From Lactobacillus sp. CBA3606 (GTDB lineage: Bacteria; Bacillota; Bacilli; Lactobacillales; Lactobacillaceae): 64,000 nucleotides of DNA. The position numbers and the translations under genes were made by a program. Below the pieces are notes generated by a model. It saw only the letters and a program-made list of their open reading frames with translations, had not been told where the DNA came from and did not search any database. The DNA lies in assembly GCF_002970935.1 (NCBI RefSeq), contig NZ_CP027194.1, forward strand, positions 248,001-312,000. The letters run 5' to 3'. Position 1 is the first letter of the stretch. Each line of letters opens with the position of its first letter. Positions 16,260-26,031 of this stretch are shown here, piece after piece.

Positions 16260-16583
16260 TTAGAGACGATAAATATCTAAAATACTACCAGTATTGGCAT
16301 CTGCTAAGAATTCATACTGGACCAATTGACCGTCCTCATAACGTGTCACGCCACCGTAATAGACATCCGTTCGTAAGGCGAACTTCTGTAAGGGGGCTTT
16401 TTTCATTTCAATCCAAGAACCTTCAATCGGGGCTTCCTTTAAAAAAGCGCGTTTAACCTGGCTTAAAATTTGATTAGGGGTTGGTCGGCGTAAGCGTTTA
16501 AATAGCCCACTAACGGAAAAACCACCAGCAATCCCTGCCATGCCAACTGCTAACAAGCCGCCATATTGAATTTGTTTATGCAT
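16260..16583 (-). CDS. Membrane-anchored PepSY-like small protein
   Basis: A protein of 107 residues with one N-terminal hydrophobic segment (YGGLLAVGMAGIAGGFSVSGLF) and an exported domain that ends in FLADANTGSILDIYRL. That ending resembles PepSY-type domains. The family assignment is a guess. The ATG at 16583 follows AAAGGAG. A longer reading from 16697 adds an atypical hydrophobic stretch. A minus-strand promoter, TTGTTT to TATACT (16640-16635), fits. It is a lone minus-strand gene between trmB and ytpR, with its own terminator. Confidence 0.7.
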   Translation of the reverse strand: MHKQIQYGGLLAVGMAGIAGGFSVSGLFKRLRRPTPNQILSQVKRAFLKEAPIEGSWIEMKKAPLQKFALRTDVYYGGVTRYEDGQLVQYEFLADANTGSILDIYRL

Positions 16584-16750
16584 ATTGTGTGCTCCTTTCG
16601 ACCAACTCAATGCGGGATTTTTTTGTTCAGAATTAGTATACCAATGATTGACGATAAAACAAATAAAAGTCATAATTAATCCGTAAGATATAGGCAAAAT
16701 AGGCTATAATATTAAAATGAATGTCTAGAATGAGAGTAAAGGGGTTTCAA

Positions 16751-17392
16751 ATGTTAATTACAAGTTATAATCCAACCGAGTTAGGCGATACTTTAATCGC
16801 CATTTTACGACCAGATACTGCTGATCAAAAAATCGAAACGCATCAAAACGTGACCCGTATTAGCGATACCGCTACGGGTGAGACGCTGGGCTACAACTTT
16901 TTTGATGTTTCAAAGACCCTGGGCGCTTTAGAAGTGAATGGTCAAGTGCACTTAACTGCGACCCAAGTGGCACAATTAAATGCGTTATTAACAGCCAATG
17001 ATTTTGAGGCCGACTTGGTCTTAGATACGACACCTAAATTCGTCGTCGGTTATGTTGAAACGGCAACGGATCATCCAAAATCTGATCATTTATTAGTGAC
17101 AAAAACGCAAATTGGTACGGATCAGCCGTTACAAATTGTTAGTGGGTCACCAAATATGCAAGCTGATATTTTGGTTGTCGTGGCAAAAGTCGGCGCGATG
17201 ATGCCAGATGGGCTAATCATTTGGCCGGGTGAATTACGTGGCGTGGCTAGTAACGGCATGATTGTTTCTGGTCGGGAACTTCGGTTACCGAATGCGCCGC
17301 AACGGCCGGGAGCTTTAATTTTGCCAGCCGATTATCAAAAAGTTGGTGAACCGTTTGATTTCGAACGGGCCCAAACTTTGTTTACAGCTTAA
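16751..17392 (+). CDS. ytpR: YtpR-like tRNA-binding domain protein
   Basis: A protein of 213 residues with a C-terminal tRNA-binding OB-fold (EMAP/PheT-N type): GYVETATDHPKSDHLLVTK, QIVSGSPNMQADILVVVAKVG and LRGVASNGMIVSGREL. The N-terminal 90 residues are specific to YtpR. The same OB-fold is found at the start of PheT at 53.3 kb. The ATG at 16751 follows AAAGGGG. An earlier in-frame ATG at 16721 is less likely. A TATAAT at 16705-16710 may drive it. Its role in tRNA handling is not established. Confidence 0.9.
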   Translation: MLITSYNPTELGDTLIAILRPDTADQKIETHQNVTRISDTATGETLGYNFFDVSKTLGALEVNGQVHLTATQVAQLNALLTANDFEADLVLDTTPKFVVGYVETATDHPKSDHLLVTKTQIGTDQPLQIVSGSPNMQADILVVVAKVGAMMPDGLIIWPGELRGVASNGMIVSGRELRLPNAPQRPGALILPADYQKVGEPFDFERAQTLFTA

Positions 17393-17423
17393 ACGATGAG
17401 ACTATTAAATAGGATGATTGAAA

Positions 17424-19955
17424 ATGACCCATTATGATGGCCCGGCTTTTTACCGGAAATATCACCAACTAACAACTAAAAAACAACCATCGCCAGCGGT
17501 CGTTGAACCAACACCACCGGTGGATACGCCACCTATTAGTGCACCAGCGGCACCAGTATCAACGCCAGCGATGCCAGCGAGATCAGCTAGTTCGGCACCT
17601 GCTACGCAAAGAACGCATGGCATTTTTCATCCATCACATGTGCCAGCGCAATTAGCGCCAACGGCTCACTCGATGGGGAGCGTCGTGTCAACTGATCAAG
17701 CCAATTACTTGGAGATTGAAGCGAGCTTGCACAAAGCTGCGACTAGTTATTTATTGTTTGCAACAGCGACCGATATTGAGCGAGCTGATACTGAATTAGC
17801 ACAGCTTGAACCGAGTCCGGCTACTGCTCCAGTTATGTCGGCAGCGCCCACGGTAACGTTGACACCAACTAGTCATGCAGCAACGGTGGTCTTTGAACCC
17901 GAACAGGCAGTGGCAGTAAGTCGTGCATCGGTAGCCGTGGCTAGCAGTGCGCCGACAGTTGTTTTTGAACCGACCCACCCAATCGACTTAACTGATCGAG
18001 TAGCGCCAACAACGGCTACCAGTGCCGTGACGCCACCAGTGACAGTGCCGTCGCTTGATCAAGTTGAACAGCCTGCTACGCCTGAAGTTGCTGTGCCCAG
18101 TAGTGCAGTCGCAAGTGCTGTTGGTACTGAAGTTACAGTGACTAGTGAAGTAGCAGCGCCGCAAAGCGTGGCGACTAGTGCTGTCACGACGGTAGCGCCA
18201 ACCAGTACTGTGACAAGTGCAGCGGCTAAACCGACGCATGGCTTAGGGTTATCGCTCGATGCAATCATGACAGAAGAGCATAATGCACAGGCAGATTTGG
18301 CGCTATTCAAAGACGAGCCTAGTAAGCAACCGGCCCCAATAACGCCGGTAGCCGAAGACGACCTGTATCAGCCGGTTGGTGTGGCGCATCCGGCGGTAAC
18401 GTCGACACCAGTAACATCACAAGCAACGACTGCACCGGCGCCCACGAGTGCCAGTGTTGAGGCCGACGTAACGCCAGTCTCTGCGGCCCATAACGGGACT
18501 TCGGCGGCGCCGGTATTAGCTAACCAGGAATTAGCGGCGTATCACTTACCACCATTAGACTTGTTGAAAGCACCGGTCATTCCAGATGAATCTGAAATGG
18601 ATGATTGGATTGAAGGCAAGGCGAGTGCACTAGATGAATCGCTCGATGCATTTGGCGTCGATGCGAATGTGGTTGATTGGACGATTGGACCAACCGTTAC
18701 TCAATTCCAAGTGAAATTAGCCCGTGGTGTCAAAGTTAACAAAATTACGAATTTAAATGATGATTTAAAATTAGCCTTAGCGGCGAAAGATATTCGAATT
18801 GAAGCGCCAATTCCCGGTCGGAATACGGTCGGAATTGAAATCCCTAATAAAAAATCACGACCAGTTATGTTGTCAGAAGTGCTTAATTCAGATAAATTCC
18901 GCGATAGTAAGTCACCATTAACGGTGGCTCTGGGTGTGGATTTATTTGGGCAACCACAAGTTACCGATTTACGGAAAATGCCACACGGTTTAATTGCTGG
19001 TGCAACTGGTTCAGGGAAATCAGTCTTTATTAACAGTATTTTAGTTTCATTGTTGTATAAGGCGAATCCGCAAGAAGTTAAGTTGCTCCTAATTGATCCA
19101 AAAGCAGTTGAGCTTGCACCATATGATAAGGTGCCGCATTTACTTGCCCCAGTTATTTCAGAGCCCAAAGCAGCGTCAGCGGCTCTGAAATGGGTCGTTG
19201 ATGAAATGGATAATCGTTATGATAAGTTAGCGGCTGGCGGTGCCCGAAACATTGAACAATTCAATGAAATGGCCGTGGCCCATCACGAAGATGGCCTTAA
19301 AATGCCGTATATCGTGATTGTGATTGATGAATTAGCTGATTTGATGATGGTGGCCTCTAGTGAAGTCCAAGATTATATTGCTCGGATTACGCAAAAGGCG
19401 CGAGCAGCGGGGATTCATTTGTTGGTCGCAACGCAACGGCCAAGTGTGGATGTCGTGACTGGCTTGATTAAGAATAATATTCCAACACGAATTGCCTTTA
19501 TGGTGGCCAGTCAGATTGACTCGCGGACTATCTTAGATGCGAGTGGGGCGGAACGATTATTAGGGCGTGGCGATATGCTGTACCTTGGTAATGGGCAAAG
19601 TACCCCAATCCGATTGCAAGGGACCTATGTGGACAGTGAGATTGATGATATTGCACAATTTGTCCGTGAACAGGCAGCGCCGCATTATGAATTTCAGCCG
19701 GACAATTTAGCGAAACATGAAGAAGTCGCTAAGAGTCAAGATGACTTAATGCCAGAAGTATTGGCTTATTTAGCTGAGGAAGAGACTGTTTCAACTTCGA
19801 AACTGCAACGAACTTTTTCAGTGGGATATAACCGGGCAGCGAATATCATTGATGACTTAGAGCAACGCGATTATGTTTCAGCGGCTAAAGGATCGAAACC
19901 GCGAGATGTTTATTTTACGGCGGATGATTTAACTAACTTACAAGCTAACTCATAA
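17424..19955 (+). CDS. sftA: FtsK/SpoIIIE-family DNA translocase, SftA-like
   Basis: A DNA translocase of 843 residues that moves chromosome ends away from the septum. The first 370 or so residues are low complexity, rich in Ala, Thr, Val, Pro and Ser, with a repeated VVFEP. Unlike FtsK/SpoIIIE, no N-terminal membrane helices are visible, which fits SftA (YtpS). The motor domain has Walker A GATGSGKS and IVIVIDELADLMMVASSE. A C-terminal winged helix follows (LQRTFSVGYNRAANIIDDLE), the DNA-orienting gamma domain. The ATG at 17424 follows AGGA; a TTG at 17418 is in frame. Position between ytpR and murC matches Bacillus ytpS. Confidence 0.9.
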   Translation: MTHYDGPAFYRKYHQLTTKKQPSPAVVEPTPPVDTPPISAPAAPVSTPAMPARSASSAPATQRTHGIFHPSHVPAQLAPTAHSMGSVVSTDQANYLEIEASLHKAATSYLLFATATDIERADTELAQLEPSPATAPVMSAAPTVTLTPTSHAATVVFEPEQAVAVSRASVAVASSAPTVVFEPTHPIDLTDRVAPTTATSAVTPPVTVPSLDQVEQPATPEVAVPSSAVASAVGTEVTVTSEVAAPQSVATSAVTTVAPTSTVTSAAAKPTHGLGLSLDAIMTEEHNAQADLALFKDEPSKQPAPITPVAEDDLYQPVGVAHPAVTSTPVTSQATTAPAPTSASVEADVTPVSAAHNGTSAAPVLANQELAAYHLPPLDLLKAPVIPDESEMDDWIEGKASALDESLDAFGVDANVVDWTIGPTVTQFQVKLARGVKVNKITNLNDDLKLALAAKDIRIEAPIPGRNTVGIEIPNKKSRPVMLSEVLNSDKFRDSKSPLTVALGVDLFGQPQVTDLRKMPHGLIAGATGSGKSVFINSILVSLLYKANPQEVKLLLIDPKAVELAPYDKVPHLLAPVISEPKAASAALKWVVDEMDNRYDKLAAGGARNIEQFNEMAVAHHEDGLKMPYIVIVIDELADLMMVASSEVQDYIARITQKARAAGIHLLVATQRPSVDVVTGLIKNNIPTRIAFMVASQIDSRTILDASGAERLLGRGDMLYLGNGQSTPIRLQGTYVDSEIDDIAQFVREQAAPHYEFQPDNLAKHEEVAKSQDDLMPEVLAYLAEEETVSTSKLQRTFSVGYNRAANIIDDLEQRDYVSAAKGSKPRDVYFTADDLTNLQANS

Positions 19956-20014
19956 TTAAAAATTAACAATTCATGGTTTAATTAATGAATAACAAATATG
20001 GGAGATTAATAACA

Positions 20015-21325
20015 ATGGATAAAGCAACGGTTTATTATTTTGTAGGCATTAAGGGCTCCGGTATGAGTTCATTAGCTTTGATTTTGCACGATAAGGGATT
20101 CCAAGTTGAAGGTTCTGATATTGAACAATATACGTTTACGCAAAAGGGATTAGCGGCGGCTGGAATTAAGATGTTGCCATTTTCAGCGGCTAATATTCAT
20201 GCGGGATTAACAGTTATTGCTGGGAATTCCTTCACTGATGACCATCCTGAAATTAAAAAAGCCCGGGCAATGGGGTTGCCCGTCTATCGCTATCATGAGT
20301 TTTTAGGCAAACTAATGGCTGGTTACACGAGTATTGGCGTTGCCGGGACACATGGTAAGACCTCAACCACGGGGTTATTAGCCCATGTGTTGAGTAATAT
20401 TGCGCCAACCAGTTACTTGATTGGCGATGGGACTGGAAAAGGGACCCCTGATGCCCGTTTCTTTGTATTCGAAGCGGATGAATATCGGCGGCACTTTGTC
20501 GCTTACCAACCTGATTACGCGATTATGACCAACGTTGATTTTGACCATCCGGATTATTATCATGATTTGGCGGATGTTCAGTCAGCCTTTAAACAGTTCG
20601 GTAGTCAAGTTAAAAAAGGTATCTTTGCCTGGGGTGACGATGAAAGCTTACGGCAATTAGACGTGGACACCCCTATTTATTATTATGGCACCAAGGATCG
20701 TGATGATTTTCAAGCCGTCAATATCAATCGGACGACGAAGGGGTCCTCTTTTGAAGTGAACTATCATGGTGAATCACTAGGTGAATTCGAGATTCCGTTG
20801 TTCGGGGAACATAATGTCTTGAACAGCACGGCCGTGATCGCGGTGGCTTACTTTGAAAAAGTTGATTTAGATGAAATTCGCCGTGAACTATTAAGTTTTA
20901 GCGGTGTTAAGCGTCGGTTCTCCGAGAAAAAAGTGGGCGATATGATGATGATTGATGATTATGCACATCATCCATCAGAAATTAAAGCCACTTTAGACGC
21001 TGCCCGGCAAAAATATCCTGATAAGCAAATCTTAGCGGTCTTTCAGCCACATACTTACTCTCGGACTAAGGCCCTCATGGCTGGATTTGCCACGAGTTTA
21101 AGCCAAGCAGACCATGTCTTTTTGACGAACATCTTTAGTTCAGCGCGTGAAAAGAGCGGGGATGTGTCATCCAAAGATTTGGCGGCTAAGTTACCTAATG
21201 GTGGCGAAATTGTGACCGTCGATGATATGACTGCTTTAACCCAGTATCATGATGCCGTCGTGGTCTTCATGGGCGCCGGCGATATTCAAAAATATGAAAA
21301 AGCTTATGAAGCATTGATTGGCTAA
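20015..21325 (+). CDS. murC: UDP-N-acetylmuramate--L-alanine ligase MurC
   Basis: A cytoplasmic peptidoglycan precursor enzyme of 436 residues. It joins L-alanine to UDP-MurNAc using ATP. The N-terminal nucleotide loop is [14 protein letters not shown], the ATP loop is [12 protein letters not shown], and the C-terminal domain shows [14 protein letters not shown] and [10 protein letters not shown]. The ATG at 20015 follows GGGAG; the upstream ATG at 19985 would add ten residues. It follows sftA closely and is likely co-transcribed with it. Confidence 0.95.
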   Translation: MDKATVYYFVGIKGSGMSSLALILHDKGFQVEGSDIEQYTFTQKGLAAAGIKMLPFSAANIHAGLTVIAGNSFTDDHPEIKKARAMGLPVYRYHEFLGKLMAGYTSIGVAGTHGKTSTTGLLAHVLSNIAPTSYLIGDGTGKGTPDARFFVFEADEYRRHFVAYQPDYAIMTNVDFDHPDYYHDLADVQSAFKQFGSQVKKGIFAWGDDESLRQLDVDTPIYYYGTKDRDDFQAVNINRTTKGSSFEVNYHGESLGEFEIPLFGEHNVLNSTAVIAVAYFEKVDLDEIRRELLSFSGVKRRFSEKKVGDMMMIDDYAHHPSEIKATLDAARQKYPDKQILAVFQPHTYSRTKALMAGFATSLSQADHVFLTNIFSSAREKSGDVSSKDLAAKLPNGGEIVTVDDMTALTQYHDAVVVFMGAGDIQKYEKAYEALIG

Positions 21326-21339
21326 TAAGCAAAGCTGCT

Positions 21340-21404
21340 GAGATGGTGACGCCATCTCAATCGGTGAGAAAGCGGCGTTTGGGGCTAAAACCTAAACGCC
21401 GCTT
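21340..21404 (+). terminator. Two tandem hairpins after murC
   Basis: GAGATGG/CCATCTC (21340-21358) is followed by the strong AAGCGGCGTTT/AAACGCCGCTT (21370-21404). The T-run after the second is poor (TTAATTATT), so termination is likely but not certain. Confidence 0.65.
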
Positions 21405-21518
21405 AATTATTGCACTGACCTTTACAAAATTTTTAGCGTTTCACCGACCTAACTGTTTTACCTTCTTTGACTAATCTGATAAACTAGATGTCAAGAAAGT
21501 TGAGGTGACTGATTGGCA

Positions 21519-21601
21519 ATGTCTGAAAGATTAAGACGCAGTCATGAGATTGAAAAACTAGTGTCAGGTCGGTCACTGACTGATATTAGTGAGTGACGAC
21601 C
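21519..21601 (+). other. Short reading frame overlapping a stable hairpin
   Basis: In the murC to Bax-inhibitor gap, an ATG at 21519 opens 25 codons (MSERLRRSHEIEKLVSGRSL, then TDISE and a stop). The same stretch folds into a hairpin: GGTC-g-GTCACT (21567-21577) with AGTGAC-GACC (21592-21601), plus an inner ACT/AGT stem. No T-run follows. The ribosome site is poor, so I favour a structured leader of the next gene or a gene remnant over a real protein. The rest of 21405-21684 shows nothing else clear. Confidence 0.3.
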
Positions 21602-21684
21602 CGTGATGACGACGGCAATTAGTACCTTCAACTTAGGCTTTTGAAGAATCAACAGTTAAATTTTTAGGCGAAAGAGGGATTTCT

Positions 21685-22401
21685 ATGAATAATTTTCAAA
21701 ATAATCAGCAACCAAGCACCATTAACACGCAAGTCGGGTTACGGAGCTTTTTAACTAAAATGTATGGTTACATGACGTTAGCTGTTTTAGTTTCAGCAGT
21801 GACGGTGTACTTGGCAATGAATGTCTTCATGACACAAATTAACGCTGCTTTTGGGCAACATCCGTTAATTTTCTTGATTATTTTCATGGTCAGCATGTTT
21901 GCAATGATTGGTGGGATTCAAGTCAATGCAACCCGCAATCCGGCAATTAGTTTTTCATTATTAATGCTATTTGCCGTTGTTTTTGGGGTTGAAATGTCCG
22001 TTACGTTGGCACTTTATACCAAAGCCACTATTTTTGGGGCTTTCGTAGCTGCGGGGGCGGTCTTTGCAACCATGGCTGTGATTGGGACCACTAGCAAGCG
22101 CGACATGTCTAAGTTAGGGACCCACTTGATAGCGGCCTTGATTGGGTTGTTAGTTGCTTCAGTCGTTAACATGTTCTTACAAAGCGCCATGATTAGTTAC
22201 GTCTTTTCTTACATTGGGGTCTTAATCTTTGCCGGCCTATCCATGTGGGATGCCAATCGGATGCGTGATATGTACCTTAAATATGGCGACCAAGTTTCTT
22301 CAACTGGATTAGCGGTCACCGGGGCGCTACAACTCTATTTGGACTTTGTTAACTTGTTCTTATACTTCGTTCAAATCTTTGCTGGCTCTAGCCGGGATTA
22401 A
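21685..22401 (+). CDS. Bax inhibitor-1 / YccA family membrane protein
   Basis: An integral membrane protein of 238 residues with about seven hydrophobic helices. The C-terminal stretch YVFSYIGVLIFAGLSMWDAN, followed by LQLYLDFVNLFLYFVQIF, is the UPF0005/TMBIM signature. Bacterial relatives form pH-sensitive Ca2+ leak channels (BsYetJ) or interact with FtsH (YccA). Which applies here is unknown. The start follows AAAGAGGG. It seems to be a single-gene unit with a terminator after it. Confidence 0.9.
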   Translation: MNNFQNNQQPSTINTQVGLRSFLTKMYGYMTLAVLVSAVTVYLAMNVFMTQINAAFGQHPLIFLIIFMVSMFAMIGGIQVNATRNPAISFSLLMLFAVVFGVEMSVTLALYTKATIFGAFVAAGAVFATMAVIGTTSKRDMSKLGTHLIAALIGLLVASVVNMFLQSAMISYVFSYIGVLIFAGLSMWDANRMRDMYLKYGDQVSSTGLAVTGALQLYLDFVNLFLYFVQIFAGSSRD

Positions 22402-22424
22402 ATCGTTATTAAATGTCTATTAGT

Positions 22425-22462
22425 AAACGAGTGCTGACTTAATTGTTCGGCGCTCGTTTTTT
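22425..22462 (+). terminator. Terminator after the Bax-inhibitor-like gene
   Basis: AAACGAG and a following GC pair with GCGCTCGTTT, then a T-run. It lies just before the polA promoter region, which has an extended -10 (TGGTACAAT) ending near 22502. Confidence 0.8.
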
Positions 22463-22537
22463 AATCGTGAAAGTCCCGTTAGACACGATAATTTGGTACA
22501 ATTAAAGAAATCGTTCGACTTAAAGGAGCATTCGGTA

Positions 22538-25186
22538 ATGGCAAAAAAATTATTATTGATTGATGGGAATAGCGTGGCGTTTCGAGCGTTTTTCGCATTA
22601 CACAATCAACTTGAGCGGTTTGTAAACGCCGATGGGTTACACACGACGGCCATCTATGGCTTTAATACGATGCTTGATCATATGATTAAAGCGGTCGAAC
22701 CAACGGATATGTTGGTTGCTTTTGATGCGGGTAAAACGACATTTCGGACGAGCATGTTTGATGGTTACAAGAGTGGCCGGGCGAAAACGCCGAGTGAATT
22801 TTCTGAACAAATGCCATACATTAAAAAATTGTTGGATGCGTATGGGATTCAACATTATGAATTAAAAGACTTTGAAGCCGACGATATTATCGGTACGTTG
22901 TCGAAAGCTGCCGACGAGGCGGGGTATACGACCACTATCGTGACTGGTGATCGGGATTTGACCCAATTAACAACGGATCAGACCACGGTTGCGGTCACTG
23001 TTAAAGGCGTTTCTGAAGTGGAACGCTATACGCCAGCACATGTGCAAGAAAAGTTAGGCATTACGCCGACACAAATCATTGATATGAAGGGGCTAACCGG
23101 CGATACTTCTGATAATTATCCGGGTGTCACTAAAGTCGGTGAAAAAACTGCCCTGAAATTATTGAAACAATATGAGTCCCTTGAAGGGGTCTTCGAAAAT
23201 GTTGCTGCGATGAAGCCTAGCAAGATGAAAGAACATCTGATTGAGGACCAGGCGTTAGCTGAACGGGCCAAGGTCTTAGCGACTATCAAGCGAGATGCCC
23301 CGATTACTGTTGGCTTGGCTGACTTAGCGTATACAGGTCCAGATATTGACCAATTGGCTGAGTTCTATCAAGCGATGGACTTTCAATCTTTCTTAAAAAA
23401 ATTAAAAATTGCGACCAATGAACCGGCTAAGCCGATTGCGTACACCGAACTAACAACGGCTAATTTAAATGAATTAGCACAATTTAAGACCCATGTGGAA
23501 TTCTATTTAGAGTTGCCTGCCGCCAATTACCATACCTCAGCGATTGCGGGTTTTGCGATTGGTCATGCCAACCAGTGGTATATCAGTCGTGATGTTGAGC
23601 TATTACTCAAGCCGGAATTGGCTGAGCTATTGGCTAGCACGACGATTCAGAAGAACGTTTTTGATATGAAACGGACCATAGTTGGATTGAACCGCTTAGG
23701 ACTCAGCTTAAAGGCGGTTGACTTTGATTTATTACTCGTCTCATACTTGCTTGATACGAATGATAATAGTAATGACTTGGGCAACTTGGCGGAACAACAC
23801 GGGTACCTTGATTTACCAACGGATGAAGCGGTCTATGGTAAAGGGGTTAAACGGGCGATTCCAGAAGATGATCATATTTTCTTTAGCCATTTAGCCCGGA
23901 AGTTAGCGGCGATTGCGGCATTAAAACCAGACCTTTTAAAGAAGCTGGATGAAAATGAACAAACCCCGTTATACCACGATATTGAAAAACCAATGGCCTT
24001 GGTCTTAGCACAAATGGAAATTGCTGGGATTACGGTGGATAGTAGTCGATTGCAGGCCATGGGGAGTCAGTTCAAAGAGCGGCTCAGTGAAATTGAACAA
24101 GTGATTTACCAAGAAGCTGGTCAAGAATTCAATATTAAGTCACCCAAACAATTAGGCAAAATTTTATTTGAAGAAATGCATTTACCGGTGCTTAAAAAGA
24201 CCAAGACGGGCTATTCAACGGCGGTCGATGTATTAGAAAAGTTGGCCCCTGAGGCCCCAATTGTTGCGAACATTTTACAATATCGACAAATTTCGAAGAT
24301 TCAGTCGACCTATGTTGAAGGGTTATTGGATGCTATTCACTCAACTGACCAAAAAGTGCACACTCGTTACTTACAAACGTTGACACAAACAGGTCGCTTA
24401 TCTTCCGTTGATCCTAATCTCCAGAACATTCCGGTTCGAGTAGAAGAGGGGCGGCGGATTCGCCAAGCCTTTGTGCCAAGTCATGCTGGTTGGCAGATTT
24501 TTTCATCTGATTATTCCCAAATTGAATTGCGGGTCTTAGCACACATCACGCATGATGAAAATATGCAGGCAGCCTTTAAAGCCGGTGATGATATTCATGC
24601 GGCAACTGCGATGCGGATCTTTAATTTGAAGTCACCGGCCGACGTGACCCCTAATATCCGCCGGCAAGCTAAGGCGGTTAACTTTGGAATTGTCTACGGG
24701 ATTAGTGATTATGGCTTATCACAAAATATCGGCATTACGCGCAAGCAAGCACGCAGTTTCATTGACGCTTACTTTGCGGAATATCCAGGCGTGAAGCAAT
24801 ACATGACGGATATTGTTAAAACGGCCAAAGAACAAGGTTACGTGGAAACCATTGCGCATCGGCGCCGATATTTACCAGACATTAATTCAGCTAGTTTTAA
24901 TCAACGTGCTTTTGCAGAACGAACAGCGATGAACACGCCGATTCAAGGTAGTGCTGCCGATATTATTAAAATTGCGATGATTAATATGCAAGCCCAATTA
25001 AAAGCATCTGGGCTAGCGGCAACGATGTTGTTACAGGTTCATGATGAATTGATTTTTGAAGCGCCAGCCGCTGAAATTCCAACGCTTGAAAAGTTGGTGC
25101 CAAGTGTGATGGATTCGGCCGTTGAATTAGCCGTACCATTGAAAGTTGAAAGTCATTTTGGCAACACTTGGTATGATGCAAAATAG
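22538..25186 (+). CDS. polA: DNA polymerase I
   Basis: A repair and Okazaki-processing polymerase of 882 residues. The N-terminal 5'-3' exonuclease has LIDGNSVAFRAFFAL and FEADDIIGTL. The middle domain is a degenerate 3'-5' exonuclease: VEFYLELPA replaces the usual DxE, so proofreading is probably absent, as in many Firmicutes. The polymerase shows motif A DYSQIELRVLAH, motif B RRQAKAVNFGIVYG and motif C QVHDELIFE. The ATG at 22538 follows AAAGGAG. mutM, coaE and nrdR follow closely, giving a likely repair and replication operon. Confidence 0.96.
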   Translation: MAKKLLLIDGNSVAFRAFFALHNQLERFVNADGLHTTAIYGFNTMLDHMIKAVEPTDMLVAFDAGKTTFRTSMFDGYKSGRAKTPSEFSEQMPYIKKLLDAYGIQHYELKDFEADDIIGTLSKAADEAGYTTTIVTGDRDLTQLTTDQTTVAVTVKGVSEVERYTPAHVQEKLGITPTQIIDMKGLTGDTSDNYPGVTKVGEKTALKLLKQYESLEGVFENVAAMKPSKMKEHLIEDQALAERAKVLATIKRDAPITVGLADLAYTGPDIDQLAEFYQAMDFQSFLKKLKIATNEPAKPIAYTELTTANLNELAQFKTHVEFYLELPAANYHTSAIAGFAIGHANQWYISRDVELLLKPELAELLASTTIQKNVFDMKRTIVGLNRLGLSLKAVDFDLLLVSYLLDTNDNSNDLGNLAEQHGYLDLPTDEAVYGKGVKRAIPEDDHIFFSHLARKLAAIAALKPDLLKKLDENEQTPLYHDIEKPMALVLAQMEIAGITVDSSRLQAMGSQFKERLSEIEQVIYQEAGQEFNIKSPKQLGKILFEEMHLPVLKKTKTGYSTAVDVLEKLAPEAPIVANILQYRQISKIQSTYVEGLLDAIHSTDQKVHTRYLQTLTQTGRLSSVDPNLQNIPVRVEEGRRIRQAFVPSHAGWQIFSSDYSQIELRVLAHITHDENMQAAFKAGDDIHAATAMRIFNLKSPADVTPNIRRQAKAVNFGIVYGISDYGLSQNIGITRKQARSFIDAYFAEYPGVKQYMTDIVKTAKEQGYVETIAHRRRYLPDINSASFNQRAFAERTAMNTPIQGSAADIIKIAMINMQAQLKASGLAATMLLQVHDELIFEAPAAEIPTLEKLVPSVMDSAVELAVPLKVESHFGNTWYDAK

Positions 25187-25197
25187 GAAGTGAAGAC

Positions 25198-26022
25198 ATG
25201 CCTGAATTACCAGAAGTTGAAACAGTTCGGCGCGGGCTGAATCGCCTTGTTAAAGGGGCGACAATTGCCAGTGTTGAAGTCCGCTGGCCACGAATCGTCA
25301 ACAATGATGTTGATCGTTTTAAAGCCCGCTTAGTGAATGCGACCATTGAAAAAGTTGATCGGCGGGGAAAATACTTATTATTCCGGTTTAATCATGGCTT
25401 GACGATGGTCTCACACTTACGGATGGAAGGTAAGTATAACGTGATGCCTAAGGATGAAGGCCAGACTAAGCATACACACGTTATTTTTCATCTGACGGAT
25501 CAGCGAGATTTATTGTATAACGACACCCGCAAGTTCGGACGGATGACGCTAGTACCAACGGGTGAAGAAACGACGGTCGGTGGGTTAAAGACCATGGGAC
25601 CTGAGCCAATTGACAGTGCGTTAACGATGGCGTATTTAACAGCCGTTTTGGCAAAATCCAAGAAAATGATTAAGCCTTTCTTGTTGGATCAAAGCAAGAT
25701 TGCTGGAATTGGCAATATCTATGCGGATGAAACATTATGGTTGAGTAAAATCCATCCGATGCGACCAGCGAATAGCTTGACCGAAACGGAGATTGCTGCA
25801 TTACGACAAAATATTATTGCTGAAATGGCACTGGCGATTAAGGGTCACGGCACGACGGTGCATTCTTTTTCGACGGCGTTTGGTGAAGCCGGTCAGTTTC
25901 AGAATCAGTTACATGTGTATGGTCGCGAAGGGGAACCTTGTGAACGTTGTGGGACGTTAATTGAAAAAATTAAAGTGGCGCAACGTGGGACCCATTTTTG
26001 TCCCCATGAGCAACGGTTGTAG
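25198..26022 (+). CDS. mutM: Formamidopyrimidine-DNA glycosylase MutM
   Basis: A base-excision glycosylase/AP lyase of 274 residues for 8-oxoguanine and Fapy lesions. The catalytic start PELPEVETVRRGL (Pro and Glu after Met) is intact, and DQSKIAGIGNIYADE and the FGEAGQF region are present. The C-terminal zinc finger begins CERC, but its second half reads FCPHEQRL, not CPxCQ. The fourth Cys ligand is thus Glu, with His next to it. It starts 11 bases after polA and is ten bases before coaE. Confidence 0.94.
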   Translation: MPELPEVETVRRGLNRLVKGATIASVEVRWPRIVNNDVDRFKARLVNATIEKVDRRGKYLLFRFNHGLTMVSHLRMEGKYNVMPKDEGQTKHTHVIFHLTDQRDLLYNDTRKFGRMTLVPTGEETTVGGLKTMGPEPIDSALTMAYLTAVLAKSKKMIKPFLLDQSKIAGIGNIYADETLWLSKIHPMRPANSLTETEIAALRQNIIAEMALAIKGHGTTVHSFSTAFGEAGQFQNQLHVYGREGEPCERCGTLIEKIKVAQRGTHFCPHEQRL

Positions 26023-26031
26023 GAGGCTGAA

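Noticed and set aside
17796-19168. Minus-strand frames rich in Cys, Ser and Arg inside sftA
   Set aside because: They are the complement of the low-complexity Ala/Thr/Val region, without ribosome sites or recognisable motifs.
21594-21660. Continuation of the 21519 frame past its TGA to the next stop (possible readthrough or recoding)
   Set aside because: No selenocysteine element or homologous longer protein can be recognised, and the downstream codons do not look like a conserved protein.
22538-25186. Missing proofreading residues in PolA as a novelty
   Set aside because: Loss of the 3'-5' exonuclease residues is common in PolA of Firmicutes.
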